Shown here piece by piece: positions 1 to 16,148 of a stretch of DNA of 64,000 nucleotides. The position numbers and the translations under genes were made by a program. How positions within the stretch are numbered: position 1 is the stretch's first letter; every line of letters starts with the position of its first letter. The notes beneath the pieces were generated by a model that did no database searches, was not told where the DNA came from, and was given only the letters and a program-made list of their open reading frames with translations. Source of the DNA: Pegoplata infirma (Eukaryota; Arthropoda; Insecta; Diptera; Anthomyiidae); assembly GCA_963921195.1 (NCBI GenBank), contig OY992538.1, positions 88,845,904 to 88,909,903 of the forward strand, read 5' to 3'.

Positions 1-86
1 ATAATTAATTAATAATTTGCTAAACGTTAGCTAATTAGCACTAGCAAAAAAAAAATAGTAAATCTACTAACGTATTTTTTTGAGTG
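1..86. mobile_element. 3' end of a CACTY-type MITE (partial)
   Basis: The segment ends in GAGTG (82-86) preceded by T-rich sequence and by a block containing 'GCTAAACGTTAGC' and 'TCTACTAACGTA'. The same block and end recur at 57700-57783, which is the right end of a complete element. The copy is cut by the window edge. The sequence just outside it, read on the minus strand, continues the reverse transcriptase relic (residues LKRCKN), so this MITE appears to have inserted into that RT. Confidence 0.6.
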
Positions 87-703
87 TAGTTTTTACAGCG
101 TTTCAAGCAACCGAGACACTTGAATGCTTCTTTCGACACTTGAAAAACGTGCTTACTCCAACGGACATCGCACTGTATTCGCATGCCCAGAACATCAAGA
201 GTGTCCGATTACTCAATATCTACACCACCCATTGATACAGATGACAATGTTGAATCCACAGTTCTGTGGGTTAACATACAACATTGGGTCTTGCGTGCAT
301 TAAAATCTACCATATTTGTAAAGACCCCACTCAGAGATTGTAGAAAGGTCATGATTTAGGGTGTCATTCATATTTTGCCGCCTGATCCCAACCTCAATAA
401 GGCTTGTCCTGCGATCAAAGGAAAATGAATGACAAATGTTGCTGTCATCTGCAAAAGAATATATAGGGTTGGAAGTTTGAATGAGAAGGTCATTAATAAA
501 TATAAGAAATAGAGTAGGAGATAGAACAGAACCTTGCGGTACCCCCGAATTTAGCTGAAACTCATCTGAAGAGACCCCATCTAGAATAACACGAATAGTG
601 CGATCTCTGAGAAAACTCGAGATAAAGCGAGAGAGTCATTGCCGACACCAAAAGCTATAAGTTTTGACACGAGTGCTTCGTGCCACATACGATCAAATGC
701 CTT
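87..703 (-). pseudogene. Jockey-like non-LTR reverse transcriptase fragment (palm to thumb)
   Basis: Translated on the minus strand, this stretch reads as the catalytic half of a LINE reverse transcriptase, which would copy element RNA into DNA at the target site. Seen in order: KAFDRMWHEALVSKL just inside 703; SGVPQGSVLSPTLF at about 555-515; the catalytic FADD box at about 456-443; VDFNARKTQCC near 315; and a thumb-like LGMRI ... WSKHVFQVSKEAFKCLG near 190-105. It is dead: a one-base frameshift lies near 630, another shift near 315, and an in-frame stop near 214. The FADD box and the order of motifs fit the Jockey/BS group of fly non-LTR elements. It continues at 1517-1700 on the far side of a MITE. 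The GC content is higher than in the surroundings, as expected for former coding DNA. Confidence 0.85.
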
Positions 704-1516
704 CACTTAAAATAATTTGTAGGCAAAAACAAATGAAAAACTCACTTAAAACCAGTGAATAAACAATTGAAAACTATCCCAGTAATTATTGATTAGTTTT
801 AACAAACATCAACATTGATTTTTTACTGTTGACAAAATTTTCTAAAATAAATAAAATTAAACATTAAAAAATTACGATTTTTCATTCATTTTTACCAAAA
901 AATTCGAAAAAAATAACCTACGAAAACATTAAAAATTAATGATAGTTCTGTTATTTTTACCAACAAATTCAAAAAAAATAACCTACGAAAATATTAAAAA
1001 TTAAAAATTTAGTAGGTTATTTTTTAAAATTTTCTATTGAAATATTTTTTTAAAAATTTTTAATAAAATTTTGGGGAATCGATCCCGCAATCAAATACTT
1101 TCTGGCCAGACACTCTACCCATCGTGCCAAAGTGACTTGATACAAACAGGTTTTTATATTTCTTTAAATAATTTTTTGAATTTTTTTTTTTCTACAAAAA
1201 ATTAACCTTCTTGTGTAGGTAAAAACTAATGATATCTCATTAAAAAATACCAACAATTTAAAAAAAATTACTTGCACAATTCATTAAAAATTTAAAGAAT
1301 AATCAGTAGTTTTTACATACAGAACAAAAATAAATGTCTTTAAAGATTGAATGTTAATAAAAGTCTTTATTTTTTAGTGTGTTATTTTTGTAACAAAGGA
1401 CAGAAGTAGTCATTAATAAAACTGAACATCAAACAAATGTCTTTTCTTTTAAAAACGACTGAACGGAAAACTTTTTAAATAAACTACAAACAGTTAATGA
1501 CATAATTTTTTGAGTG
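704..1516. mobile_element. CACTY-ended MITE (813 bp) inserted in the RT relic
   Basis: The left end CACTTAAAATAATTTG and right end ATAATTTTTTGAGTG are imperfect inverted repeats. The insertion splits the RT exactly inside its D-I-S-K-A-F-D block: the minus strand reads 'LGIS' before it and 'KAFDR' after it. The flanks CTT and CTG suggest an imperfect 2-3 bp target duplication. There is no coding capacity. A tRNA-like module lies inside at 1073-1134. The ends resemble those at 56864-57783 and 46696-49978, so I group them as one CACTY family, which by end sequence could be CMC/CACTA-related. Confidence 0.65.
1073..1134 (-). other. tRNA-like module (A/B-box relic)
   Basis: Read on the minus strand, the segment has TGGCACGATGGGTAGAG (A-box-like) and, about 30 bases later, GCGGGATCGATTCCCC (B-box-like, consensus GGTTCGANTCC). 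The anticodon arm and acceptor pairing are not convincing, so it is not a functional tRNA gene. It sits inside the MITE at 704-1516. Confidence 0.45.
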
Positions 1517-1700
1517 CTGGAAATACCAAGAGCAACCACTTTACTCTCACCAAATCGGTGGACGGACCGACCCCAACATTCCGAAAGAAATGCCAACAGG
1601 TCTCCCGTGGAACGATCACCACGAAAGCCATACTGTCGATCATTGAGAAGTGAATTGGACTCCAAATAATTCACAAGATGGAAGATGTAGGTAAATTCCA
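1517..1700 (-). pseudogene. Jockey-like reverse transcriptase fragment (N-terminal palm)
   Basis: On the minus strand this reads FHLVNYLESNSLLNDRQYGF, then GDRSTGDLLAFLSECWGRSV and GESKVVALGIS. This matches the conserved block of non-LTR reverse transcriptases around 'QxGFRxxRSTxDLL' and the first catalytic motif 'ALDxSKAFD'. The catalytic Asp of the first motif is replaced by Gly (ALG). The frame then runs out into the MITE at 704-1516, and the downstream half resumes at 703. No 5' part (endonuclease or ORF1) is visible upstream, so the element was 5'-truncated or further broken. Confidence 0.8.
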
Positions 1701-3139
1701 GTGAATATTCACATAAAACAAATGAAATTTATTTAAAAACCACTCCACTGTTTTTTCATTAAAAATAAAATCATATTAAAGTCAATTTTTAATGTTAATT
1801 TAATGACTAACCAAAAGATTAAAAAAGTAATGAATATTCACTTATTTTGTATTGAAAAACAGCAAAACTATAGAAGAAATTTTTGACTGCCGAAATTGAA
1901 TGTAACAAAAATTATTATTTTTAAATTATTATTTTTAAACTACAAAAAATGTAGTTTTTTTTTAAAATAACTTTACTGATTACTTTTTAAAATAACCTAC
2001 AAACAGTTAATGACATAATTTTCTATGTTTACGAAATATGTGCTTACGAATTAAAATTTCATAAAATAGGGGACAGTCGAAAGCGTACACATCATACACA
2101 TACAACGAAGTCATCTTTCATGACTACTGAAACAACAGAAAAAATTTAAACTACAAAGTTTCATGACTTACCCAGCAAAAACTGAGTTGGACATCTTTAA
2201 GAAATGCTTGACGTGTGCACTGGATTTTCTAATAGTTATAAAATAAAAATTATGCCGAAAAAAGTTTTAAATATTTTTAAATGTTAACAATCTGACATTG
2301 CAACAAAAAATTAAATTTAAATAAAAAATACATCATCAAGTTAAAATGATTCGTGTTTCCTTCAAACATAAAGTTGCAACTGAAATGTAAGCTTTTAAAG
2401 CTTAATATTGGATAATGAAAAATTTTACTGGGAAACAATGTCATAAACACACATTTACTTACTCAGACTCTACATGATTTGCACCTAACAAAATAAAAAA
2501 AAATGCTTTGATGCATTTTTGCAACAATTTTGCATTTCATTTTTGAAAACATTTTGAAAACAAAGAAATCATAACCTTTTTTTATTTTATTGTTGATGCT
2601 GCCTGCTGTTGTTATTTTTTTTTTTTTGTTTTGCAACAAATTTTGTATGATTTTTCTATGTTTTGTTTGCATACTTTCATTAAAGTTCTTGAATGTTTTT
2701 ATTTATTATTTTTACAGGTAACGGCAGTTGAAATATTGTTTCAGTTTTATTCCGAAATAAAAAAAAAAATAAATAAAAATATATTCAGAAAAAAAATATG
2801 GGAATGAGAAAAATTAAATAAAAAAGGTTTATCTTTTAAAAGAAATACTTTACAGTACAGTGGAACGGCAATCAAATAGACACTTGTTAAACAAGTAAAA
2901 AAAAAGTTAAATTCGGCATTGCTGACTGTATGGATTAAACTGGGCGGATTAAATTTTTCGGAGCAAAAATTTTTACAAAATCGTCTAGCAAATTCGGATT
3001 CTGCATGAAATTCTTAGAAAAAATGCCAAGCAAACCACGCCTCTAAAATCAATTCTGATTCTCCCAGCTCAGATAATTATGCACTCAAAAGAAAAACTCT
3101 GTCAAAAACCTGTAAAACGACTTTTCAGTCCATTTTCAA
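1701..3139. other. AT-rich unannotated stretch
   Basis: I see no gene, no RNA gene and no clear element ends here. The sequence is AT-rich with short homopolymer runs, for example T-runs near 2575-2630 and A-runs near 2760-2800. The short open frames are of low-complexity composition. Confidence 0.5.
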
Positions 3140-3365
3140 CTGTGATACTAGCGGCTGTAGGCAAAATCGCCCAAAGAAAAATCGGCCAAAAATTTTTTTG
3201 AAAAATCGCCCAAATGCAAAATCGCCCAAAAAATATGAAAAATTATCCAAAAAGAAAAAAACGAAACTTCGCCCAAAATTAACGAAAAAAAGCCCAAAAA
3301 AGAACTGAAAAATGGCTCAAAATAAAATGAAAAAAGATTTTTTCTAAGACATTTTTTCCAAAACA
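3140..3365. repeat. Degenerate short tandem repeat (CGCCCAAAA-like)
   Basis: The motif 'CGCCCAAAAA' or 'GGCCAAAAA' recurs about every 15-25 bases, with A-rich spacers. A similar but inverted and weaker pattern ('TTTTGGGTGATTTTTC') occurs at 15330-15520. A frame running through it on the minus strand is only a consequence of the repeat. Confidence 0.55.
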
Positions 3366-3894
3366 CATACTACACAGAAAAGCTTTCTTTTGCGGAGAGG
3401 GTGGGTCTAAGGCATGGAGTTTGTAATCCCTACGCCTGGCCAAAGGCCGGCTACGCAGAATAACTTTAAGACAAAGACAAAAACTTTTAAGATAAGACCA
3501 TAGGTAACGTGGTTATTATATATTTTTATAGATCATTGTTTTGAGAATACAGCCCGTAAAATGCATAAGTAACACGGAGGAACAAAATTTAAGAAATTTG
3601 ATGCTTATAGAATGCCGTACATTATTTCTAGCAGATTTTGGTATGCTGTTTCCGAATCTGTGCTCAAAATGTCAAAGTTAGCTTTAGTTTTTGAGATATT
3701 AGCAAATTAAATTTTTTGATAAATTCAGGTCATTTAATTTTTTTTTTTTTCAAATTGGCATTAAGTTGGAAACCGTTACAATTTTTGGTTAATTGCGTTT
3801 AATCTACAGACTATACTCTATCATTGAGGCTTAATTTCAAAATGGTAAGTTCCACGATACTCATTTGACATGCATTAAAAATTGTTTTTAACAT
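3366..3894. other. AT-rich stretch with a foldback-end fragment
   Basis: A small GC-richer patch at about 3425-3460 contains 'GCCTGGCCAAAGGCCGGC'. From about 3573 the sequence begins CACGGAGGAACAAAA and later has 'TTAGTTTTTGAGATATTAG'. Both are shared with the foldback at 14041-14854, so part of this stretch is probably a decayed arm of that family. No gene is visible. Confidence 0.4.
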
Positions 3895-3985
3895 GATAAT
3901 GTTTTTAGGCTGGTGTCTAATTTTAAAAAAGTTGCAGGACGCCACCTCAGTTTGATTATATAAGCTAACAATTAACTAAAAAGAA
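3895..3985. repeat. Family X fragment
   Basis: The stretch from 'ACATGATAATGTTTTTAGGC' through 'GTTGCAGGACGCCACCTCAG' is nearly identical to the beginning of the longer family X copy at 4718 and to inverted fragments at 29400-29465 and 30310-30410. Confidence 0.7.
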
Positions 3986-4004
3986 ACAAGAATTACTATT
4001 TTCA

Positions 4005-4560
4005 TTGTTTTTTTTTTTCATAATTTTTTTTTATCAAATTTTTTTTTCAGCAATTTTTTTTTTATCAATTTTTTTTTATTATTTTTTTTTCATAATTTTT
4101 TTTTTATTATTTTTTTTATCAAATTTTTTTTTTCATCAGTTTTTTTGCATCAAATTTTTTTTTCATCAAGCTTTTTTTTCATAAAATTTTTTTTTCATTA
4201 ACTTTTTTTTTTTCATTAAATTTTTTTTTCATCAAAATTTTTTTTTCATCAAATTTTTTTTTTATCAAAATTTTTTTTTTTTTCAGAATTTTTTTTTATC
4301 ATATTTTTTCATCAACTTTTTTTCATCAAATTTTTTTATCAAATTTTTTATTATCAATTTTTTCTCACCAAAAAAAAATATTTTTTTCATATTTTTTTTT
4401 CATCAATTTTTTTTTACATCAAAAAATTTTTCTTTTCATCAAAAAAATTCATCACAATCTTTTTTTCATCAAAATTTTTTTTCATCAAAAATTTTGGGTT
4501 CATTAAATTTTTTTTTGTGAAAAAAATCTTTTTTTTTTACCAAAACTACTTTTTCACCAA
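4005..4560. repeat. T-rich minisatellite, unit about T(8-9)CATCAAA
   Basis: More than thirty loosely spaced units of 'TTTTTTTTCATCAAA' or 'TTTTTTTATCAAA', mostly 15-18 bases apart, fill the stretch. A second block of the same motif lies at 53838-54005. The unit is too degenerate for an exact count. Confidence 0.8.
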
Positions 4561-4597
4561 GTCTAAGCTTTTCGCATAAAAATTTTCCATTTGTTTA

Positions 4598-4675
4598 TCA
4601 AATGTACATAAAACAAGTGATAGTGTTATATTCTTTGGTGCCGAATCTTTTATACTCCCCAAAATGTAAAAACAC
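4598..4675. mobile_element. Mini-me type C terminal fragment
   Basis: The sequence 'AACAAGTGATAGTGTTATAT' followed by 'GTGCCGAATCTTTTATACTC' matches the terminal hairpin region of the type C elements at 56820 and 62818. Only the terminus is present before family X sequence begins. Confidence 0.55.
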
Positions 4676-5127
4676 TTTTTTGCACTTATTTTTGAACTTA
4701 CTTACGAAATGTACAGCTCTTTTGGTTTTTAACATGATAATGTTTTTAGGCTGGGGTCTAATTTTAAAAAAGTTGCAGGACGCCACCTCAGTTTGACTAT
4801 ATAATCTAACGATTAAACAAAAAAAAAGAAAATGACAATTACAGTTTTCATTTTATTACAACCTTAAACTTCGACAATAAATTAAAATTAATAAAATAAA
4901 AGAAACACATAGTTCTGGTAGTGACACCTATCGGCGCTAGGTGTCACTCGATTAACGCAGTATTGCCACACCAAATATCGCATTTCCAATTAGATTAGTT
5001 ACCATCATCGCAAATTTTTTCAATAAAATATTACCACATGGCAACATTAACCAGTATATTTGAAAATCGAAAATCTACAAACAAGAGAAACATAACAAAA
5101 TATAAATCATTATTTAAATAAGCTACA

Positions 5128-5192
5128 ATGGCCTAGGTGAAGTGAGCCAGACTAGAAAACAGAAGGTCCGGTGATCGAATCCGTGATCTGTC
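5128..5192 (+). other. tRNA-like module in family X
   Basis: The A-box-like GGCCTAGGTGAAGTGAGCC and B-box-like GGTGATCGAATCCGTG are separated by about 30 bases. The same module is present in the other two family X copies (minus strand at 27790-27858 and 29903-29972), with the B box closer to consensus in those copies. Acceptor pairing is poor, so it is a relic rather than a working tRNA. Confidence 0.5.
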
Positions 5193-5498
5193 AACTTATT
5201 TTTTTTTATTTAGTTTTTTTAGCTTGTACATTTATTTTTGTTAGGGCAAAATTTGGTTGCATTAATTCTTTATACTTTTTTATTTAATTATAAATAAAAA
5301 AAATTTATGTATTCAGATTTTTCTAAATTTTCTAGTTGTTTTTCTTTCTGAATTTTGTAATTTTTTCTGAATATATCTGCATTTTTCTGACTTATTTTTT
5401 CTATTTTCTTGATTTGTTCTTAGTTTTCCAAATTTTTTGAGTATTGAATAAATTTGAGAAATTTCTTGGAGTTTTTTTTTTTGAATATTTTTTTAACC

Positions 5499-6552
5499 GA
5501 AGTTCTTTATTTATTTCGGTTTGAGTCCATGTTAATTATTTCTGAGAAATAATTATTTTTGTTGTACAATGAGAAAATCTGAAAAAAATTAATTGACAAC
5601 ACAGGCTAAGTGGAGATGTCGACAGCTTTCGGAAGAAGCCACCCTTCCTCCGTCAGCACTCTTCGATTGTCACTGTAGGTGTGTAAGATTAAGATCAGCT
5701 ATTTAAACGTACATTAAGGTGAAAAAGCGAACGGGAATTATATCACATTTCATTACCCATATGTTACGTTTAGCACGAACTTAATGAATCTATTTTTAAC
5801 TTTTTCCAACACAGTTGTAATTTCTTACACTCTAGTAGATTTTCTCAGAGTTGCAACCCTTAGTAGGACTTTTCAAGTCTTGAAAAATGTCCGTTAGGTT
5901 TGAATTTATATTTCGTATTTCTAATTCTTAGAAATATTACTAAATTGCATTGTACCTTATGAGTTGAGTTTTTTAATTCTGTTTTTATATATTGTTGGAT
6001 TTTATATTTTATAACTGAAGTTCTTTATTTATTTCGGTTTGAGTCCATATTAATTATTTCTGAGAAATAATTATTTTTGTTCTAAGAATTAGAAATACGA
6101 AATATAAATTCAAACCTAACGGACATTTTTCAAGACTTGAAAAGTCCTACTAATGGTTGCAACTCTGAGAAAATCTACTACAGTGTAAGAAATTACAAAT
6201 GTGTTGGAAAAAGTTAAAAATAGATTCATTAAGTTCGTGCTAAACGTAACATATGGGTAATGAAATGTGATATAATTCCCGTTCGCTTTTTCACCTTAAT
6301 GTACGTTTAAATAGCTGATCTTAATCTTACACACCTACAGTGACAATCGAAGAGTGCTGACGGAGGAAGGGTGGCTTCTTCCGAAAGCTGTCGACATCTC
6401 CACTTAGCCTGTGTTGTCAATTAATTTTTTTCAGATTTTCTCATTGTACAACAAAAATAATTATTTCTCAGAAATAATTAATATGGACTCAAACCGAAAT
6501 AAATAAAGAACTTCAGTTATAAAATATAAAGTCCAACAATATATAAAAACAG
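5499..6552. mobile_element. 1,054-bp foldback, possibly Penelope-like, with 13-bp TSD
   Basis: The left arm (5499-5935) and right arm (6082-6515) are long inverted repeats with only scattered mismatches. A third partial copy of the outer end (5979-6082) pairs with 6450-6552. The element is flanked by identical 13-base copies of TATTTTTTTAACC at 5486-5498 and 6553-6565. The related family X copy at about 27484-27512 carries this site once, without the insertion, which fixes the boundaries. Each arm carries a conserved block with a perfect 5-bp stem (GGAAG/CTTCC) followed by GAAA, resembling a degenerate hammerhead core. Variable, long target duplications and inverted pseudo-LTRs are known for Penelope-like elements; that assignment is an inference. 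Confidence 0.75.
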
Positions 6553-6640
6553 TATTTTTTTAACCCTTAAATATTTTTTTTGCAAATAAAACATTATCAT
6601 GATTTAATATTTTAGGCAAGAGTACAAAACTCTGTGACAT

Positions 6641-6935
6641 TTTTAATGGGGTCCTTGACTGATATTTCAATTCGTTTTGCATGGAAAAGCAACGTAATAT
6701 AACATTATTTTTTCTAAAAAAAATTTGCTTTGGCAAATACACCCAAATCTTCCGCAAAACATTATCATGATTTAATGTTTTGGCCAAGAGTACAAAATTC
6801 GCAGGCAATTTTTTTTTATAAATCGCAAAAATTTGCACTTCTAATAAGAGATTGTTTAAACTTGGGACGTTGACCTTTAGTTAACATCTTATATTAGTTA
6901 TTTAAGAAGAAAAATTGGTTACTTAATGTTTCCTC
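6641..6935. repeat. Repeat fragment shared in inverted orientation with the window's right edge
   Basis: Positions 6710-6815 ('TTTGCTTTGGCAAATACACC' ... 'GGCCAAGAGTACAAAATTCG') are almost the reverse complement of 63871-63985. The same 'CATTATCATGATTTAAT ... CAAGAGTACAAAA' motif is also found at 6590-6635 and inverted at 27375-27430. No gene is visible. Confidence 0.65.
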
Positions 6936-7075
6936 TTTTTTATACCCTCCACTCAAGTGATAGAGGGTATATATAAGTTTGTCATTCCGTTTGTAACACC
7001 CCGAAATATTGGTCTAGGACCCCATAAAGTATATATATTTATGATCCTCGATCGATTTTAAGTTGATCTAGCGAT

Positions 7076-13143
<6,068 letters not shown>

Positions 13144-13599
13144 GTAGAAAACACGCTAACTTTTGAAAGACTTTACAGAGGCTGCTGAAGTTTGGCATAT
13201 ATGTTTGTCATTTACCTGGTCAGGTTGGTATTGCAATCCAGCCAAATCGGTCCAGTGATTCAAGAGTTATGAGCAAAAGAGTAAATTTCGGCAAGGGTAT
13301 TTCGCGAATTTACGAGATAAAAAACACGATAACTTTCGAAAGACAACAATGAGACTACTGAAGCTTGGCACGTATCTTTGCCGTTCCCCGGGTTTGTTTG
13401 GTTTTAAATTTCAGCTCAATCGGTCCAGTGGTTCAAAAGTTATAAGCAAAACCCTGAATTTCAGATTAGTTTCATCTAAAATGCCACGTGTTTTAACAAG
13501 TTTTAAAAGCATTGGTGGTAACTAAACAATGCTTTTCAAACTTGTTTAATTTTAAAGCAATGCTTTTAAAACTTGTTTAGTTTTAAAAGCATTGGTAAC

Positions 13600-13960
13600 T
13601 TAAAAATTACACTCGAAAAAAATTTTACACTCAAAAAAAATTTTACACTCAAAAAAATTTTACACTCAAAAAAAATTTACACAAAAAAAATTTAGTTTTT
13701 TTTTTTTACAAAAATGACAATATTTTGTGTACATACGTACGTGCATTCAATCAGAAATATTTTTACAGTAAAAAAAAACATTACACTCGAAAAAAATTTT
13801 ACACTCAAAGAAAAAAAAATAGTAATTTTTCTTTTTTTTAAAAAAAAAAAAATACAAAAAAGAGTTTTTTACACAAAATAAAATATTTCTAATCAAAATT
13901 GTTAAGTTTTTCACCTTAAAAAATGTACTACCCTTTAAAAAAAATGCATTGTGGAGGGTA
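13600..13960. repeat. Short tandem repeats 'TTTTACACTCAAAAAAA' inside mini-me type A
   Basis: About ten units of an 18-20 base motif (ACACTCAAAAAAAATTTT) lie near the 3' end of the element, mixed with A- and T-runs. The sister copies carry the same block at 43360-43560 and 61010-61080 with different unit numbers. Confidence 0.75.
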
Positions 13961-14040
13961 TTCATAGATTCGGCAAAGTCGAATTTAACTTTTCTACTTG
14001 TTTTTTAATGCAAACGGAAGTTGAAAAATGTGGACAAAAA

Positions 14041-14854
14041 TTAAAAATTTTGTAAAAGGGGTTTTCATCAAAATACATGTAGGAAAACACAAATGTGTAT
14101 GTCTTGCGACCCAAGTTTTCTAAGAGTGTTAAGGACGTAGATTACGAATAAAGACACCAAATTTATAAATTAACTTTAGTTTTTGAGATAATTGCATTTC
14201 TTTTTTTTTTATCTGTTTTTTTTTTTATATTTTGTTATGAATTCTTGTTAAGAACTGCTAATGTTCCTATTTAGGGAATTATAAACCTTTTTAACATACA
14301 CTGAAATTTTTTTTTACTATTTTAAAAGCATGTTGACCTTAATTTAAGATAAGTCGGGTATGCGAGGTCTTCAAAAAAAATATAAAAAACACATATGTTA
14401 AAAAATTTTTTCTGCAAAAATTACGCACTACATATTCAGTATCACTTATTTATACAAAAGACCAATGAGTTTTCTACAAAAGACCGTTAGGATTTTAAAA
14501 ATCAGACGACTGGTTCCTAAGATATTAACAAAAAATCAAAAAAAGTGAAATTTTCCAAAAAATTCGCAATATATTTTTTTTGCATTACACAAATTTTGTT
14601 ACATGCTAATTAATAATAACACCCAATGTCCGTACTTAAAAATAATATAAAGTGAGAGTAACATTTTAAAAGAGTTCGCAAGTTATTAAAAAAAAAAAAT
14701 TGAAAAAAGTGGATTTTTCCATAAAAATAAATTTGCAAATATCTCAAAAACTAAATCTAACTATAAAATTTGGTGGGCAGATTCGTAATCTGCGTCCCAA
14801 AAACTATTAGAAAGGTTGGGTCGCAAGTCTGAGCATTTTTTGTGTTCCTCCGTG
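14041..14854. mobile_element. Foldback element with CACGGAGG-type end
   Basis: The left side 'AAACACAAATGTGTATGTC ... TTGCGACCC' is mirrored by 'GGGTCGCAAGTCTGAGC ... TGTGTTCCTCCGTG' on the right, and inner blocks 'TTTAGTTTTTGAGATA' and 'ATATCTCAAAAACTAAA' also pair. The right end CCGTG is followed by TAA. The left end is more decayed. Solo ends of the same family occur near 3573 (CACGGAGGAAC) and 53669 (CACGAAGGAAC), both preceded by TAA or TTA. No coding capacity is visible. Confidence 0.6.
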
Positions 14855-14931
14855 TAATTGATGTAAAAGTTTTAAGTGTGAAACTTAAATTTTAACGAAA
14901 TAAAAAAAAAATTTAATATCATCGATCAAAG

Positions 14932-15026
14932 CCCCGCAGGCGAAAAATTTTACCAACAAATTTGGACAAAAAATCGCTCTATTTTTTGTTAAAAATTGTT
15001 GGTAAAATTTTTCGCCTGCGGAGCTT
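14932..15026. repeat. 95-bp hairpin
   Basis: The arms CCCGCAGGCGAAAAATTTT and its reverse complement AAAATTTTTCGCCTGCGG, extended by ACCAACAA/TTGTTGGT, form a stem of about 30 bp around a loop of about 35 bases. It could be a small MITE or a transcribed hairpin. No target duplication was identified. Confidence 0.7.
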
Positions 15027-15074
15027 TCATAGGAGTTGCATGCTGTTTTTAAATTCATTACTTTTGATTTTCTA

Positions 15075-15153
15075 CCGCGCTGCGATAGATTAATACATAG
15101 CGTGGTAAACTGCATGTAAGAGCAGGGGTTTTGGATTCGATTCCCACCAGAGC
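15075..15153 (+). other. tRNA-like module
   Basis: The segment contains GCGATAGATTAATACATAGC (weak A-box) and GGATTCGATTCCCACC (good B-box, 'GGTTCGANTCC'-like), followed by 'AGAGCC'. The spacing is slightly long and no clean cloverleaf is obvious, so it is probably a decayed tRNA-derived segment. Confidence 0.4.
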
Positions 15154-15299
15154 CTTTGTATGTTAGCAACAACGGAACGGTTTTGCTTCAGCTTATTCTT
15201 GGTTAGTTAAATATATAATTTATAAAAAAACACAATATGCGTTTACTGTTTCTAAAAATAATAATATACTGATTTATTGTGACATACATATTTCAGTTT

Positions 15300-15540
15300 T
15301 GACATTTTAAGATTTTGACAAAAAATAAAACCAAAATAAAATTGGGCAATTTTTCATATAAAATTTTGGGTGATTTTTCGTAATGAAAAATCACCCAATT
15401 TTTAGTTTCGAAATTTTGCCCAAAAACTATAAAAATTTTCCCAAAAATGTTGAATAACTTTTCATATGAAATATGACCCAAATATGTATGAAAAATTTTT
15501 GGGCGAATTTTCGTTTTCTTTTTTGGACCATTTATTTTTT
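15300..15540. repeat. Degenerate short repeats around 'TTTTTGGGTGATTTTTC'
   Basis: Variants of 'AAAATTTTGGGTGATTTTTC' alternate with near reverse complements such as 'GAAAAATCACCCAATTTT', giving small hairpins. The composition resembles 3140-3365. The frame open on the minus strand here is low complexity and unlikely to be a gene. Confidence 0.5.
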
Positions 15541-15636
15541 AGTTTATACATTTATATTTTATGTGTTCTTATTTTGTGTTTAATTGTAAACTAAAATATA
15601 AAAACAAATTTAAGATTTTTTATACAATAAAAATAA

Positions 15637-15676
15637 TCCCTGAAGAGGTAGGAAACCAACTTACGAAACGTCGGGG
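15637..15676 (+). ncRNA. Hammerhead-ribozyme-like motif
   Basis: The core CTGAAGA (15640-15646, consensus CUGANGA) is followed after one extra G by a 5-bp stem (GTAGG at 15648-15652 with CTTAC at 15660-15664), then GAAA (15665-15668) and CGTC (15669-15672). Flanking CC/GG can extend helix I by 2-3 bp. Minimal hammerheads of this kind, with a very short and possibly dimerising helix III (ACGT), are described in Penelope-like elements. The bulged G and weak helix I make activity uncertain. Confidence 0.35.
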
Positions 15677-15719
15677 AAAAAATATGAAATAAATCTTTTA
15701 TTTGCATAAAGGATAGAAT

Positions 15720-16115
15720 TTAACCTTGAAAGCCTTGATTTAGCAAACATTCAGCAGATTTTTCTGTTAAAATAGTTATTTTTACTAAAATTTCTATCAT
15801 TCAGTATTACAAAATAACCGAAATTTTACTGTGTTTTTACTGATTCTGTTTGCTAAATTTCAAAATATTTTTGAACATATTTTTAGCAGATTCCTTTTTA
15901 ATTGTACCTGTACATTTAATTGTACTTTTTAATTGATCGGTAGAAATAGTTTGCTGTAATTTTTTTTCTAAAAAAGCGTTAATTTTTTTTTGTGTTTTTT
16001 TTTTAATGCTATCAAAACGATATTTTTTAACATATTGTTGAACATATTTTTAGCAGATTATTTTGTAATTTTACAGAAACCGTTTGCTGTCATATTTTTT
16101 TCAAGAAAACTTTCT

Positions 16116-16148
<33 letters not shown>

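Larger units (their letters stand above)
4718..6640 (+). mobile_element. Family X repeat (interrupted)
   Basis: It starts at 'ACATGATAATGTTTTTAGGC' and ends near 'AAAACATTATCATGATTTAA' plus 'GGCAAGAGTACAAAACTC', so the two ends carry related inverted motifs. Internal landmarks are 'GCAGGACGCCACCTCAG', 'GGCGCTAGGTGTCACTCG', a tRNA-like module at 5128-5192, and 'AATTTGAGAAATTTCTTGG'. Partial inverted copies occur at 27381-28045 and 29880-30410. A foldback is inserted at 5499-6552. There is no coding capacity. It could be a non-autonomous DNA transposon with a captured tRNA-like segment, or a SINE-like composite. Confidence 0.6.

Noticed and set aside
5499..6552. Classical FB (foldback) transposon
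   Set aside because: FB-type elements have internally repetitive arms and 9-bp target duplications. Here the arms are not short tandem repeats and the duplication is 13 bp.
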